Shown here one piece after another: positions 35,437 through 44,277 of a stretch of DNA of 64,000 nt. The DNA is taken from positions 124,001 to 188,000 of the forward strand of contig NZ_PWAA01000042.1 of NCBI RefSeq assembly GCF_003031585.1, given 5' to 3'. Each line of letters opens with the position of its first letter. Position 1 is the first letter of the stretch. Under the pieces are notes generated by a model that worked only from the letters and a program-made list of their open reading frames with translations, had not been told where the DNA came from and ran no database searches. Both the position numbers and the translations under genes were made by a program. The DNA is from Thalassobius sp. I31.1. Lineage in GTDB: Bacteria; Pseudomonadota; Alphaproteobacteria; Rhodobacterales; Rhodobacteraceae.

Positions 35437-35483
35437 CACAGATTTTTTGAAAAAATCTGTGTCGGAATTTTTCAAAAATTCCG
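35437..35483. repeat. Tandem pair of near-perfect AT-rich palindromes, second locus
   Basis: 35437-35461 has 12-base arms (CACAGATTTTTT) around one G. 35463-35483 has 10-base arms (CGGAATTTTT) around one C and is identical to the core of the palindrome at 3491-3513. Here the pair lies between co-directional operon genes, just before the liuC ribosome site. Confidence 0.75.
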
Positions 35484-35500
35484 GGTGCGAGTGGAGAGAT

Positions 35501-36295
35501 ATGATGACTTATTCTTATGAAACACTGGATATTGACGTTGATGATCGCGGTGTTGCCAGGCTGACGCTTGATCGCCCTGAGAAACACAACGCGATGAGCG
35601 CACAAATGCTGGTGGAACTGACAGATGTGGCCGGGCAGCTGGGCGCGGATGAGGCTGTGCGTGTTGTCGTGCTGACAGGCGCGGGCAAAAGCTTTTGCGC
35701 GGGTGGTGACTTGCGCTGGATGCAGGATCAGATGGCCGCAGATCCCGTGACCCGCATGAAAGAAGCACGCAAACTGGCAGAGATGCTGCAGGCGCTGAAC
35801 ACCATGCCGAAACCGTTGATCGGGCGGGTGCAGGGCAATGCCTTTGGCGGCGGCATCGGGATGCTGTCTGTCTGTGACATTGCCATCGGTGTGGACGGTG
35901 CGAAGTTCGGCCTGACCGAAACCCGCCTTGGCCTGATCCCCGCGACTATCGGACCATATGTTCTGGCCCGCATGGGCGAAGGCAAGGCGCGGCGTGTCTT
36001 TATGAACGCCCGGCTGTTTGGCGCTGAGGAAGCCCGCGATATGGATCTGCTGGCGAAGGTTGTCAGTGCCGACGATCTGGATGCTGCCGTTGAAGCCGAA
36101 GTCACGCCTTATCTGTCCTGCGCACCGCGTGCGGTTGCAGATGCAAAGGCACTGGCCCGGGCGCTTGGCCCGCGCATTGATGATGACGTCATTGATATGT
36201 CCATTGCCGCGCTTGCCGGACGCTGGGAAGACAGCGAAAGTTCCGAGGGCATCGGTGCTTTCTTTGACAAACGCAAAGCCGCCTGGATCGTTTAA
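35501..36295 (+). CDS. liuC: Methylglutaconyl-CoA hydratase (enoyl-CoA hydratase family)
   Basis: A 264-residue crotonase-fold protein. It has the typical N terminus LTLDRPEKHNAMSAQML, the oxyanion-hole stretch GAGKSFCAGGDLRWMQ near 64-79, and the second oxyanion block IGRVQGNAFGGGIGMLS with the downstream Glu-containing helix FGLTETRLGLIPATIGP. General crotonases act on many enoyl-CoAs; placement in this cluster points to hydration of 3-methylglutaconyl-CoA to HMG-CoA. A double palindrome lies just upstream, which may reduce or stabilise its mRNA relative to mvaB. ATG 35501 follows GGAGAG; 35504 is also possible. Confidence 0.88.
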   Translation: MMTYSYETLDIDVDDRGVARLTLDRPEKHNAMSAQMLVELTDVAGQLGADEAVRVVVLTGAGKSFCAGGDLRWMQDQMAADPVTRMKEARKLAEMLQALNTMPKPLIGRVQGNAFGGGIGMLSVCDIAIGVDGAKFGLTETRLGLIPATIGPYVLARMGEGKARRVFMNARLFGAEEARDMDLLAKVVSADDLDAAVEAEVTPYLSCAPRAVADAKALARALGPRIDDDVIDMSIAALAGRWEDSESSEGIGAFFDKRKAAWIV

Positions 36296-36310
36296 GCCTG
36301 CTCTGCCGGG

Positions 36311-36943
36311 TCAGCCAAGGCCCGGCAGCAGCACCTTCAGACCCGCAACAACCATACCAACCGCTATGGCGACAAGGATCATGCCCATAATGCGGGTCAT
36401 GATGTTGCGCATGGTCTGGGTCAGAAACCGCCCGATATCCCCGGCGAAGAACAGAACCACCAGCAGGATCATGAGAACCGCGCCGGTAACTGCACCATAG
36501 GTGATCCATTTTGTGAGTGTATCCGCCTTATGCGAGAACAGGATCAGCGTGGTCATCGTGCCCGGGCCCACCAGCATCGGGAAGGTCATGGGGTAAAAGG
36601 CGACGCTGTCCTGCTGATTGTGTTCTTCTTTCTCACTGTCTGTGCCGTGGTGGGCGCTGCTTTCACTGCCGTTCAGCATATGAAACCCGATCTGCGCCAG
36701 CACAAGACCACCGGCCACGCGGAAGGCATCGACGGAAATATCAAAGAAATTCAGGATCGCAGACCCCGCCCCGGCAACAACCGCGCATGTGATCAACGTG
36801 AAAAACACCACCTGCAGTGCGGTTTTGCGCTGGGCGGGGCGGTCAAGCGCAGAAGTCAGACTGAGGAAAACTGGCAGGTTTACAAAGGGGTTCATTACTG
36901 CAAAAAGTGCCCCGAACATGGACACTGCGAAGGGATCGGACAT
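36311..36943 (-). CDS. MarC family inner-membrane protein
   Basis: A 210-residue membrane protein with about six helices. It has the MarC pattern: ALFAVMNPFVNLPVFLSLT near the start and FRVAGGLVLAQIGFHMLNG in the middle, then FYPMTFPMLVGPGTMTTLIL. A charged cytoplasmic loop rich in His and Ser (SSAHHGTDSEKEEH) separates the two halves. The family was once linked to multiple antibiotic resistance, but that link was withdrawn and its function is unknown. It is transcribed away from the anchored protein gene at 37038 and convergent with liuC, with 15 bases between their ends. Confidence 0.88.
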   Translation of the reverse strand: MSDPFAVSMFGALFAVMNPFVNLPVFLSLTSALDRPAQRKTALQVVFFTLITCAVVAGAGSAILNFFDISVDAFRVAGGLVLAQIGFHMLNGSESSAHHGTDSEKEEHNQQDSVAFYPMTFPMLVGPGTMTTLILFSHKADTLTKWITYGAVTGAVLMILLVVLFFAGDIGRFLTQTMRNIMTRIMGMILVAIAVGMVVAGLKVLLPGLG

Positions 36944-37037
36944 TTTGTCTTCCTTATGTCAGGCTGAATGGATGCTCTGTGCCATGCACGGGGCGGGCTG
37001 GCAATCGTAAGTTGTGCCAAAGACGGAGACCGGACCA

Positions 37038-37556
37038 ATGGGGAAATTTCTTGCAGGGAGCATTTTTGTGAGTGCAATCGCCGCAGGCATCCTGATGTAT
37101 TACCTTCAGGTTTACGCCTTTTATGACGAGATCCCCGCAGGTGCCGGCGGCCGCGTAGAAGTTGTCTCTCTGACCACGGATCTGCCGGAAGAAATCATCT
37201 TTGAGGATTTTGAAGGCATTGATTCAGACAGCTCGCCCCTGCGTTACCGTGCCTGTTTCACAACGCCACAAAGCCAGGCGATGATGACCGAAACCTATGT
37301 GACCTTTGAAGATGCCACCCCGCTGACCGCGCCTGCCTGGTTTGACTGCTATGACGCGGTTGAAGTGGGCGAAGCGCTTGAAGACGGCGAAGCCATCGCT
37401 TTCCTTGGTCAGAAAGATATCCACTGGGGCTTTGACCGTGTGGTTGCCATTATGCCGGACGGACGCGGTTTTGTCTGGCATCAGATGAACGCCTGCGGCA
37501 AAGAAGTCTTTGAAGATGGTCGCCCTGTGCCCGACCACTGTCCGCCCCGCCCGTAA
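37038..37556 (+). CDS. Membrane-anchored hypothetical protein beside glyS (DUF6446-like)
   Basis: A 172-residue protein with a single N-terminal hydrophobic anchor (FLAGSIFVSAIAAGILMYYL, residues 4-23) and a periplasmic domain holding conserved-looking YRACFTTPQS, WFDCYDAVEVG and FVWHQMNACG, with three Cys. In Rhodobacterales I recall a family of this size next to glyS, named DUF6446, but this is from memory. ATG 37038 has a GGAG site; a GTG at 37014 is in frame but weaker. The gene ends 48 bases before glyS. Its function is unknown. Confidence 0.7.
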   Translation: MGKFLAGSIFVSAIAAGILMYYLQVYAFYDEIPAGAGGRVEVVSLTTDLPEEIIFEDFEGIDSDSSPLRYRACFTTPQSQAMMTETYVTFEDATPLTAPAWFDCYDAVEVGEALEDGEAIAFLGQKDIHWGFDRVVAIMPDGRGFVWHQMNACGKEVFEDGRPVPDHCPPRP

Positions 37557-37604
37557 CACGCCGCAAATCCGAACCCGAATAAGATAAGCCCGAAAGCCAA
37601 GACC

Positions 37605-39926
37605 ATGCCTGATCTTCTGATTGAACTTTTTTCTGAGGAAATCCCCGCCCGTATGCAGGGGAAAGCCGCGGATGACCTGAAGAAACTTGTCACCAATGGT
37701 CTGGTGGATGCCGGTCTGACCTATGCCTCTGCCGGTACGTTCTCGACCCCGCGCCGTCTGGTTCTGGCCGTAGAAGGCCTGTTGGCCGAAAGCCCTGAAG
37801 TGCGCGAAGAACGCCGTGGCCCGAAAGTCGGCGCGCCCGAAAAAGCGCTGGAAGGTTTCCTGCGCGGGGCAGGGGTAGCGCGCGCGGATCTGGTCGAGCG
37901 CGAGGAAAAGAAGGGCGCGTTTTACTTTGCAACCATCGTAAAGCCAGGCCGTTCGGCAGCCGATATTATCGCGGAAGTTCTGGAAGCTGCGATCCGCAAC
38001 TTCCCGTGGCAGAAATCCATGCGCTGGGGCACCGGTTCCCTGCGTTGGGTGCGTCCGCTGCATTCCATCCTTGCACTGCTGAGTGACGAAACCGGCGCAA
38101 CTGTTGTGCCAATGGACATCGACGGCATCACATCCGGTGATTTCACCGAAGGCCATCGTTTCATGGCCCCGGGCCGCATTTCTGTGACGTCCTTTGAAGA
38201 TTACGCCGCCAAACTGAAAACCGCCCATGTCATTCTGGACGCCTCGGAACGTCAGGACATGATCTGGCAGGACGCCACAAATCAGGCCTTCGCCCAGGGG
38301 CTGGAAATCGTCGAAGATCCCGGCCTTCTGCGTGAGGTCGCGGGCCTGGTCGAATGGCCTGTCGTGCTGATGGGCGACATTGCCGCTGACTTCCTTGATC
38401 TGCCGCCTGAGGTGCTTCAGACCTCTATGAAAGAACATCAGAAGTTCTTCTCTGTGCGCGATCCGAAGTCCGGCAAAATCGTGAAATTCATCACCGTTGC
38501 CAACCGCTCCACCCGCGACAATGGCGCGACCATTCTGGCGGGGAACCAGAAGGTGCTGTTTGCCCGTCTGAGTGATGCGAAATTCTTCTGGGAAAACGAT
38601 CTGCGCGTGGCGAAGGGTGAAAAGATGGAACCCTGGCTGGCCAGCCTTGCGAATGTGACCTTCCACAACAAGCTGGGCTCACAAAAAGAGCGCATTGAAC
38701 GGATCGCAGCACTCGCTCGTGAACTGGCGGCTGTTGTGGGCGCAGATGCTGATCTGGCGGAACAGGCCGCGCGCGTGGCCAAGGCCGATCTGTCATCCGA
38801 GATGGTCTATGAATTCCCGGAACTGCAGGGGCTTATGGGCCGTTATTACGCGACGGCCGCTGGCCTGCCTGCGGAAGTGGCCGAGGCCTGTGAAGCCCAT
38901 TACTCCCCGCTTGGCCCCTCTGATGATGTGCCCACCTCTGATGTCTCCGTTGCCGTGGCGCTTGCCGACAAGCTTGACCTGTTGACAGGCTTCTGGGCAA
39001 TTGATGAGAAACCCACAGGCTCGAAAGACCCCTTCGCCCTGCGCCGCGCCGCCCTTGGTGTGATCCGTCTTGTGTTGGAGAATGGGGTGCGTGGAAGTCT
39101 CTTAGATCTCCTCAGAACATCGGCTCAAGCTCATCATCTTGGTTGGTCACGGGTAGCTGAATTGTGCGTGTGGTTGGAGTTGCTCTCTGAAAAGCAGAAT
39201 ATCGCACGTTTTGAACGCCGTGAAAAATCAGTTTCCTGGTCTCGGGATTGCGATGACAAATTTGAGGCAATCGAGTATCGACTGACTTCTGATGATCTTA
39301 TTTTGTCTGACGGTGACGCTGATAACATTGCGGAAAGCGCAGAAAAGGTAATGGGGAGTATCCATCCTTTCCCCAAAGCACTTACTGTTTCTTTTTTGCT
39401 TCCTGACCTTCTCTCCTTCTTCCACGACCGCCTGAAAGTCTTCCTGAAGGATCAGGGCATTCGTCATGACGTGATCGACGCCTGTCTTGCGATGGACGGC
39501 AACGATGATCTGGTGCTGCTGGTCAATCGTGCCAAAGCGCTCTCTGCACTGCTAGCGACAGATGATGGTGAAAACCTGCTCCAGGGCTTTAAGCGCGCCA
39601 ATAACCTGCTGACACAGGCCGAGGAAAAAGACGGTGTCGAATATTCCTACGGCGCGGATGTGAAATTCGCGGAAGACGACAGCGAAAAGGCGCTCTTTGC
39701 CGCGCTGGATCTGGCCGAAGGAAAAATCGCCCCTGCGATGAAAACGGAAGATTTCGCCGCTGCCATGGGCGAAATGGCCGCTCTGCGTGCGCCGGTTGAT
39801 GCGTTTTTTGAAGCCGTGCAGGTGAATTCAGACAACCAGGTCGTGCGTCGCAACCGCCTGAACCTGCTGTCCCGCATCCGCACCATCTGTCTTTCTGTGG
39901 CGGACCTGACCAAAGTTGAAGGCTGA
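37605..39926 (+). CDS. glyS: Glycine--tRNA ligase beta subunit with an unusual internal insertion
   Basis: A 773-residue beta subunit of the tetrameric bacterial GlyRS; most are about 690 residues. The normal landmarks are present: LLIELFSEEIPARMQG at the start, GTFSTPRRLVLAVEGL, the HD-type region, and VVRRNRLNLLSRI at the end. The extra length lies at about residues 496-601 (39090-39408), a stretch with AT-rich codons (CTT, TCA, GTA, AGA) quite unlike its flanks. It then rejoins the family at LLSFFHDRLKVFL. The alpha subunit gene glyQ, usually close by, is not in the window. Confidence 0.95.
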   Translation: MPDLLIELFSEEIPARMQGKAADDLKKLVTNGLVDAGLTYASAGTFSTPRRLVLAVEGLLAESPEVREERRGPKVGAPEKALEGFLRGAGVARADLVEREEKKGAFYFATIVKPGRSAADIIAEVLEAAIRNFPWQKSMRWGTGSLRWVRPLHSILALLSDETGATVVPMDIDGITSGDFTEGHRFMAPGRISVTSFEDYAAKLKTAHVILDASERQDMIWQDATNQAFAQGLEIVEDPGLLREVAGLVEWPVVLMGDIAADFLDLPPEVLQTSMKEHQKFFSVRDPKSGKIVKFITVANRSTRDNGATILAGNQKVLFARLSDAKFFWENDLRVAKGEKMEPWLASLANVTFHNKLGSQKERIERIAALARELAAVVGADADLAEQAARVAKADLSSEMVYEFPELQGLMGRYYATAAGLPAEVAEACEAHYSPLGPSDDVPTSDVSVAVALADKLDLLTGFWAIDEKPTGSKDPFALRRAALGVIRLVLENGVRGSLLDLLRTSAQAHHLGWSRVAELCVWLELLSEKQNIARFERREKSVSWSRDCDDKFEAIEYRLTSDDLILSDGDADNIAESAEKVMGSIHPFPKALTVSFLLPDLLSFFHDRLKVFLKDQGIRHDVIDACLAMDGNDDLVLLVNRAKALSALLATDDGENLLQGFKRANNLLTQAEEKDGVEYSYGADVKFAEDDSEKALFAALDLAEGKIAPAMKTEDFAAAMGEMAALRAPVDAFFEAVQVNSDNQVVRRNRLNLLSRIRTICLSVADLTKVEG

Positions 39927-39942
39927 CACAGCTTGTCATAAG

Positions 39943-39980
39943 GGACCGTCGCCTCAATCTGGCGGCGGTCCTTTTTTCTT
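39943..39980 (+). terminator. Rho-independent terminator after glyS
   Basis: GGACCGTCGCC and GGCGGCGGTCC pair around TCAATCT, with one wobble, and are followed by TTTTTT. Confidence 0.85.
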
Positions 39981-40048
39981 TTCAGTCTAAATATCCCCGG
40001 GGAATCCATCGCAGATGGATGGGGGCTGGCCCCCTTCCGGTTTTTCGC
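39979..40048 (-). repeat. GC-rich intergenic repeat, copy C (inverted)
   Basis: On the minus strand it reads GGGGGCCAGCCCCC, a 17-base hairpin segment, CCCCGGGGATATTTAG and CTGAAAAGAAA, closely matching copy A. A further hairpin (CGGTTTTT/AAAAACCG) lies beside it at 40037-40058. Confidence 0.7.
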
Positions 40049-40130
40049 CAGAAAAACCGCCACGGATGATGCATTACTTGTCAGATGCCATAAACGCGCT
40101 ATGCTGCAATGAAGCAGAAAAGGTGCCGCA

Positions 40131-42680
40131 GTGCAGAATACTCCTGACCAGCCCGTTACATCCTATACCCTGATCACTGAAGGGGCCCCGATTGCCGTGA
40201 ATTCCCACGGCGGGCGGGCGAAATGTCTGCAACGGCTGACCCGCCTGAATATGCCCGTGCCGCGCACAGTCGCGCTGAGTTTCGATTGCGTTCGCGGCAT
40301 TGCGCAGGGGCAGGTTCCGGATGCGAAGGATATGCTGGCAAGCTTTGGCGACAGACCTGTGGTCTCTGTGCGGCCATCGTCCGAGGATCCCGACTGGGGC
40401 GGGCCGGGGGCGATCCTGAACATTGGTATGAATGCCGCGCGCCATAAGGTCATGGCGGAAGAGCTGGGCCAGGAAGCGGCAGACCGGTTGTATACCCGGT
40501 TTGTGCAATCCTATGCGGTGCATGTTGCGCGGCTGGACCCGGATGAATTTGAGGTCGACGACAGCGACAGTGCGGATGCGCTGAAACGCGTTCTGGAAGC
40601 CTATGAATTCGAATGCGAAGAAGAATTCCCCCAGGATCCGGCCCATCAGCTGGAAGAAGTTCTGCGCTCCATGGCGCGGGCCTGGGAAGGCACAACCGCG
40701 CGGCTTTTACGTCAGGCCAAAGGTGCGCCTGCGGATGCGGGGCTGGGCCTTGTGGTGCAAGAAATGATCTTTGGACTGGGAAGTGGGGAATGCGGATCCG
40801 GTGTCATTCGGTTCATCAATCCGCAGACCGGCCATCGTCAGATTGAGGGGCGTTATAAACGTCAGAGCCAGGGGCGCGACGCGCTGGATGGCGATGCGGT
40901 GTTTCTGCAGAAAGACACGCGCGGCAAGTCGATGGAAGAACTCTGCCCGCCCTGTTACTCGACGCTGACCGGCTATGGTGCGTCATTGCGTGAGAAACTG
41001 CGCGAGGAAATGGAAGTGGAATTCGTCGTGGATAACGGCGAATTGCGCATTCTCGATGCGATCCGGGTGCAACGCACGTCCCCTGCGGCTGTGCGTGTGG
41101 CGGTGGATCTGGCGAATGATAAGATCATTCCGCGCGAAGAGGCTTTGTTGCGGATTGAACCGCGCGCGCTGACGGAACTGCTGCACAGGCAGGTCAACCC
41201 GGATGCGCCCCGTGATGTTCTGCTGAAAGGCATTGCCGCCAGCCCGGGGGCTGCCACCGGTAAGATCGTGTTTTCTGCCACAGCGGCCCAGGCCAGTCAG
41301 GCCCGCGATGAAGCCTGTATTCTGGTGCGCCGCGAAACCGCGCCCGAGGATATTCGCGGCATGCATGCGGCCTCTGCCGTGCTGACCGAACGCGGCGGCA
41401 TGTCCAGCCACGCAGCGGTGATTGCCCGGGGTCTGGGCCTGCCCTGTATTGTGGGTGCCTCTGATCTGAAGCTGAAACGCAAGGAAAAACGCCTGATCCT
41501 GCCGGATGGCCGTGAGTTGGGCGAGGGGGATCTGATCACAGTGGACGGATCTTCAGGTGACGTGCTGGATGGGGCTGCTGAACTGCTGGAACCCACCCTT
41601 GAAGACGGGTTCCGCACGCTTTTGACCTGGGCTGAGGATGTGAGCGACATTAAGGTGCGCGCCAATGCCGACACACCTGCAGATGCGGAAATTGCCCGGC
41701 GTTTCCGGGCGCGGGGCATTGGCTTGTGCCGCACGGAACATATGTTCTTTGAACATGACCGCCTGACCCTGATGCGTGAGATGATCTTCGCGAACTCCCC
41801 TGATGATCGTGCTGCTGCGCTGGATCGCTTACTGCCTATGCAACGGGCCGATTTCAAGAAGCTGTTTGAAATTATGCGGGGTGAGCGGGTTTGTATTCGC
41901 CTGTTTGATCCGCCTCTGCATGAATTCCTGCCCCATACCCGTGAAGGCATGCGGGAACTGGCCGGGGCGCTGGACCTGCCGTTGTCTGACGTGGAACGGC
42001 GGGTGAAGGCCCTGTCTGAATTCAACCCGATGCTGGGCATGCGGGGCGTACGTCTGGGGATCACCGTGCCGGAAATCTACGATATGCAGGCGCGTGCGAT
42101 CTTTGAAGCGGCGGCTGAGGTTTCTGCAGAGGGTCAGGCGATTATACCAGAGGTGATGATCCCACTGGTTTCCGCCATGCGCGAGGTTGAGATCGTGAAG
42201 GCCCGCATTGATCTGGTCGCAGCCCAGGTGCGTGCGGCATCCGGCGTTGAATTTGATTTCCGCCTGGGCGTGATGGTGGAAACACCACGCGCGGCCCTGC
42301 GGGCAGAGGAAATTGCGCCGCATGTGTCCTTCCTCAGCTTCGGGACCAACGACCTGACCCAGATGACCTATGGCTTGTCACGCGATGATGCGGGGCGGTT
42401 TATGTCGGAATATGTGCGTCAGGAAGTCTACGCGGAAGATCCGTTCCACACGCTTGATACCGATGGCGTGGGCGAATTGCTTGAGATCGGGGCAGAACGT
42501 GCGCGGCGATCCCAGCCGGATGTCACCCTGTCGATCTGTGGGGAACACGGCGGCAATCCAGAGTCGATTGCCTTCTGCCGCCAGGCCGGATTCGATTATG
42601 TATCCTGTTCGCCTTTCCGGGTGCCTGTGGCCTGGCTTGCCGGCGCACATCTGGCGCTGAAGGATCAGATTGAAGGTTAG
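40131..42680 (+). CDS. Pyruvate, phosphate dikinase-like PEP-utilising enzyme
   Basis: An 849-residue protein with the PPDK order of domains: N-terminal ATP-grasp, central phospho-His swivel, and C-terminal PEP/pyruvate barrel. The swivel His is in GGMSSHAAVIARG near residue 426. The barrel has GIGLCRTEHMFF near 532, SFGTNDLTQMTYG, and the catalytic Cys region GEHGGNPESIAFC near 802-814. The ATP-grasp part is diverged: instead of the usual VRSGA block it has VSVRPSSEDPDWGG. It may be a PPDK variant or another PEP synthase-type enzyme. It starts at GTG with AAAAGG upstream. Confidence 0.85.
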   Translation: MQNTPDQPVTSYTLITEGAPIAVNSHGGRAKCLQRLTRLNMPVPRTVALSFDCVRGIAQGQVPDAKDMLASFGDRPVVSVRPSSEDPDWGGPGAILNIGMNAARHKVMAEELGQEAADRLYTRFVQSYAVHVARLDPDEFEVDDSDSADALKRVLEAYEFECEEEFPQDPAHQLEEVLRSMARAWEGTTARLLRQAKGAPADAGLGLVVQEMIFGLGSGECGSGVIRFINPQTGHRQIEGRYKRQSQGRDALDGDAVFLQKDTRGKSMEELCPPCYSTLTGYGASLREKLREEMEVEFVVDNGELRILDAIRVQRTSPAAVRVAVDLANDKIIPREEALLRIEPRALTELLHRQVNPDAPRDVLLKGIAASPGAATGKIVFSATAAQASQARDEACILVRRETAPEDIRGMHAASAVLTERGGMSSHAAVIARGLGLPCIVGASDLKLKRKEKRLILPDGRELGEGDLITVDGSSGDVLDGAAELLEPTLEDGFRTLLTWAEDVSDIKVRANADTPADAEIARRFRARGIGLCRTEHMFFEHDRLTLMREMIFANSPDDRAAALDRLLPMQRADFKKLFEIMRGERVCIRLFDPPLHEFLPHTREGMRELAGALDLPLSDVERRVKALSEFNPMLGMRGVRLGITVPEIYDMQARAIFEAAAEVSAEGQAIIPEVMIPLVSAMREVEIVKARIDLVAAQVRAASGVEFDFRLGVMVETPRAALRAEEIAPHVSFLSFGTNDLTQMTYGLSRDDAGRFMSEYVRQEVYAEDPFHTLDTDGVGELLEIGAERARRSQPDVTLSICGEHGGNPESIAFCRQAGFDYVSCSPFRVPVAWLAGAHLALKDQIEG

Positions 42681-42930
42681 AATCACCACGCTTAATCCGA
42701 TGAATGTGATGCAGTGACCGTGGGTGTGCCGTGTTCTCGCTCATCGGCAGAGATGAGTAGTGATGTTTTTGCCGCATTTTTCCACCTGAATGAGGTGGAT
42801 AGGTGCTTATCTACCATCCGCCGGTCTGCGCCGGGTTGAAATTTTAACTCTCTCCTCATACTTCACCGCAACAACGGGACGACGGAAATTACGGATACCT
42901 GTTCTTGGGAACAGCTGTCTTTAACGATGG
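42681..42930. other. Gap with competing hairpins upstream of sleB-like gene
   Basis: No gene is visible. CTCATC/GATGAG forms a small hairpin at 42740-42757. CCACCT/AGGTGG (42782-42798) overlaps a second possible stem, GGTGGATA/TATCTACC (42794-42815), so the two exclude each other. This resembles an attenuator or a regulated leader, but no trigger is apparent. Confidence 0.35.
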
Positions 42931-42939
42931 ATGGATGAC

Positions 42940-43632
42940 ATGAGTTTTTACCGTATGACCGCTGCCGCGGGCTTTATCCTTGCTCTCACCGGTTTTGGTG
43001 CAGTTGCAGATACAACCAACCCGGCAGAAGGTAACTTCGCTGAACAACTGACCATGATGATTGGTGCGGAACGTGCGGCCCTTGGGGAAGTGCGTACAAG
43101 CCGTCTGCGCCAGCTGACTTTGCCACCTGTGGAAACCCGCGATGCGGCGCGCACTGCAGCGCCTGCGGGGGATGTGGAATATACACGTGACTGGGTGAAC
43201 GCGCAACCAACACCCGCAGCAAGCGCAGATCTGACCTGTCTGTCTGAAGCCCTGTATTTCGAAGCACGTGGCGAAAGCGTGGAAGGCCAGTTTGCGGTGG
43301 CTGAGGTGATCCTCAACCGTGTGGACAGCGCGCGTTTTCCAAACAGTGTCTGCGGTGTGATCAACCAGGGCACCGGCCGCAAATACCAGTGCCAGTTCAC
43401 CTATACCTGTGATGGGCGCGCTGAAATTGTGAATGAGCCCCGCGCTTATGACCAGGTGCAGAAAGTGGCTGCGACCATGCTGAACGGCGGCGAACGCAGC
43501 CTGACAAGCGGCGCAACCTATTACCATACCCGCGCTGTGAACCCACGCTGGGCACGCCAGTTCAACCGGACAGCAACGATTGGGGTGCATTTGTTCTACA
43601 AACCACCACAGCGCCTGTCGCAATATAACTGA
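42940..43632 (+). CDS. Exported cell-wall hydrolase, SleB type
   Basis: A 230-residue protein with a signal peptide (MTAAAGFILALTGFGAVA) and a C-terminal Hydrolase_2 (SleB) domain, a lytic transglycosylase-like fold for peptidoglycan. Motifs: LSEALYFEARGESVEGQFAV with the catalytic Glu near residue 105, AEVILNRVDSARFPNSVCGV, CQFTYTCDG and ATYYHTRAVNP. Between signal and domain lies a low-complexity linker of about 70 residues. The start is uncertain (ATG at 42931, 42935 out of frame, or 42940) because no clear ribosome site precedes any of them. Confidence 0.85.
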   Translation: MSFYRMTAAAGFILALTGFGAVADTTNPAEGNFAEQLTMMIGAERAALGEVRTSRLRQLTLPPVETRDAARTAAPAGDVEYTRDWVNAQPTPAASADLTCLSEALYFEARGESVEGQFAVAEVILNRVDSARFPNSVCGVINQGTGRKYQCQFTYTCDGRAEIVNEPRAYDQVQKVAATMLNGGERSLTSGATYYHTRAVNPRWARQFNRTATIGVHLFYKPPQRLSQYN

Positions 43633-43640
43633 TTTCTGAA

Positions 43641-43667
43641 ACGTCGCCTGTAGGGCGGCGTTTTTGT
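43641..43667 (+). terminator. Terminator after sleB-like gene
   Basis: CGTCGCC and GGGCGGCG pair around TGTA with wobble, followed by TTTTTG. Confidence 0.65.
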
Positions 43668-43821
43668 TTGTCGGGGTGGCCGTGAGCACCATACCGCTAA
43701 CGACAGCTTCAATCCCAAAGCAACGCAATTAATATCGTGACACGCCGCGCGACTTTTTCTGGTTGTTTTATATTCAACTGTTCTTGCATGATGTTGGCAA
43801 CGTCCAACGGTGAGGTTCTGA

Positions 43822-44124
43822 ATGCCAATCAATGTTTTCTCTAACTGTGAGGATACCTTAGCGGCTGAAGAGAAATCTAAATCCCTGGCCTGGCTGTGCG
43901 ACGAAACCTGGGATCTGTCTGCACAACTCTTTGAATTTGAACGTTGGCTGGAAAAAGACGGGCAGAACCTTCCGAAAGGCAGTTACATCGCGGATATCGG
44001 TTTTAACGCACGACCCGCAAGCGGCGGTGGCGGCACCTTGTCGGTCTCGGCAATGCAAACACTCGTGACGATCGGGATGGAAGTGTGGTTTTCTGAGTAC
44101 TGTAAAGAGCAGGAAACCACATGA
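43822..44124 (+). CDS. Hypothetical protein, 100 residues
   Basis: A small soluble protein starting MPINVFSNCEDTLAAEEKSK. It looks mostly helical, with the acidic, aromatic helix WDLSAQLFEFERWLEKDG, a Gly-rich turn (SGGGGTL) and a final helix MQTLVTIGMEVWFSEYC. There is no signal peptide. GAGG before the start and a plausible length support translation. I recognise no family, and neither neighbour (sleB-like before, folB after) shares its transcript clearly. It stands in a 640-base AT-richer stretch. Confidence 0.6.
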   Translation: MPINVFSNCEDTLAAEEKSKSLAWLCDETWDLSAQLFEFERWLEKDGQNLPKGSYIADIGFNARPASGGGGTLSVSAMQTLVTIGMEVWFSEYCKEQETT

Positions 44125-44277
44125 GGTACATCGCCGCCTGACAAATTGCGGAATACCGAAGCATTTTACCCTTAGTAGGGGGGGCTCTACGTTTCTTTTG
44201 CCTGGGGTGGCGTTTTCTTCCCTTCATCCTGTTTGTGGTTTTGGCTATGAAGGCGGGAAGAGATGTAAGGATGTGGA

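Noticed and set aside
38000-38700. CRISPR-like or phage-defence signatures across the window
   Set aside because: No spaced direct repeats, cas genes, restriction or toxin-antitoxin gene pairs were seen anywhere in the window.
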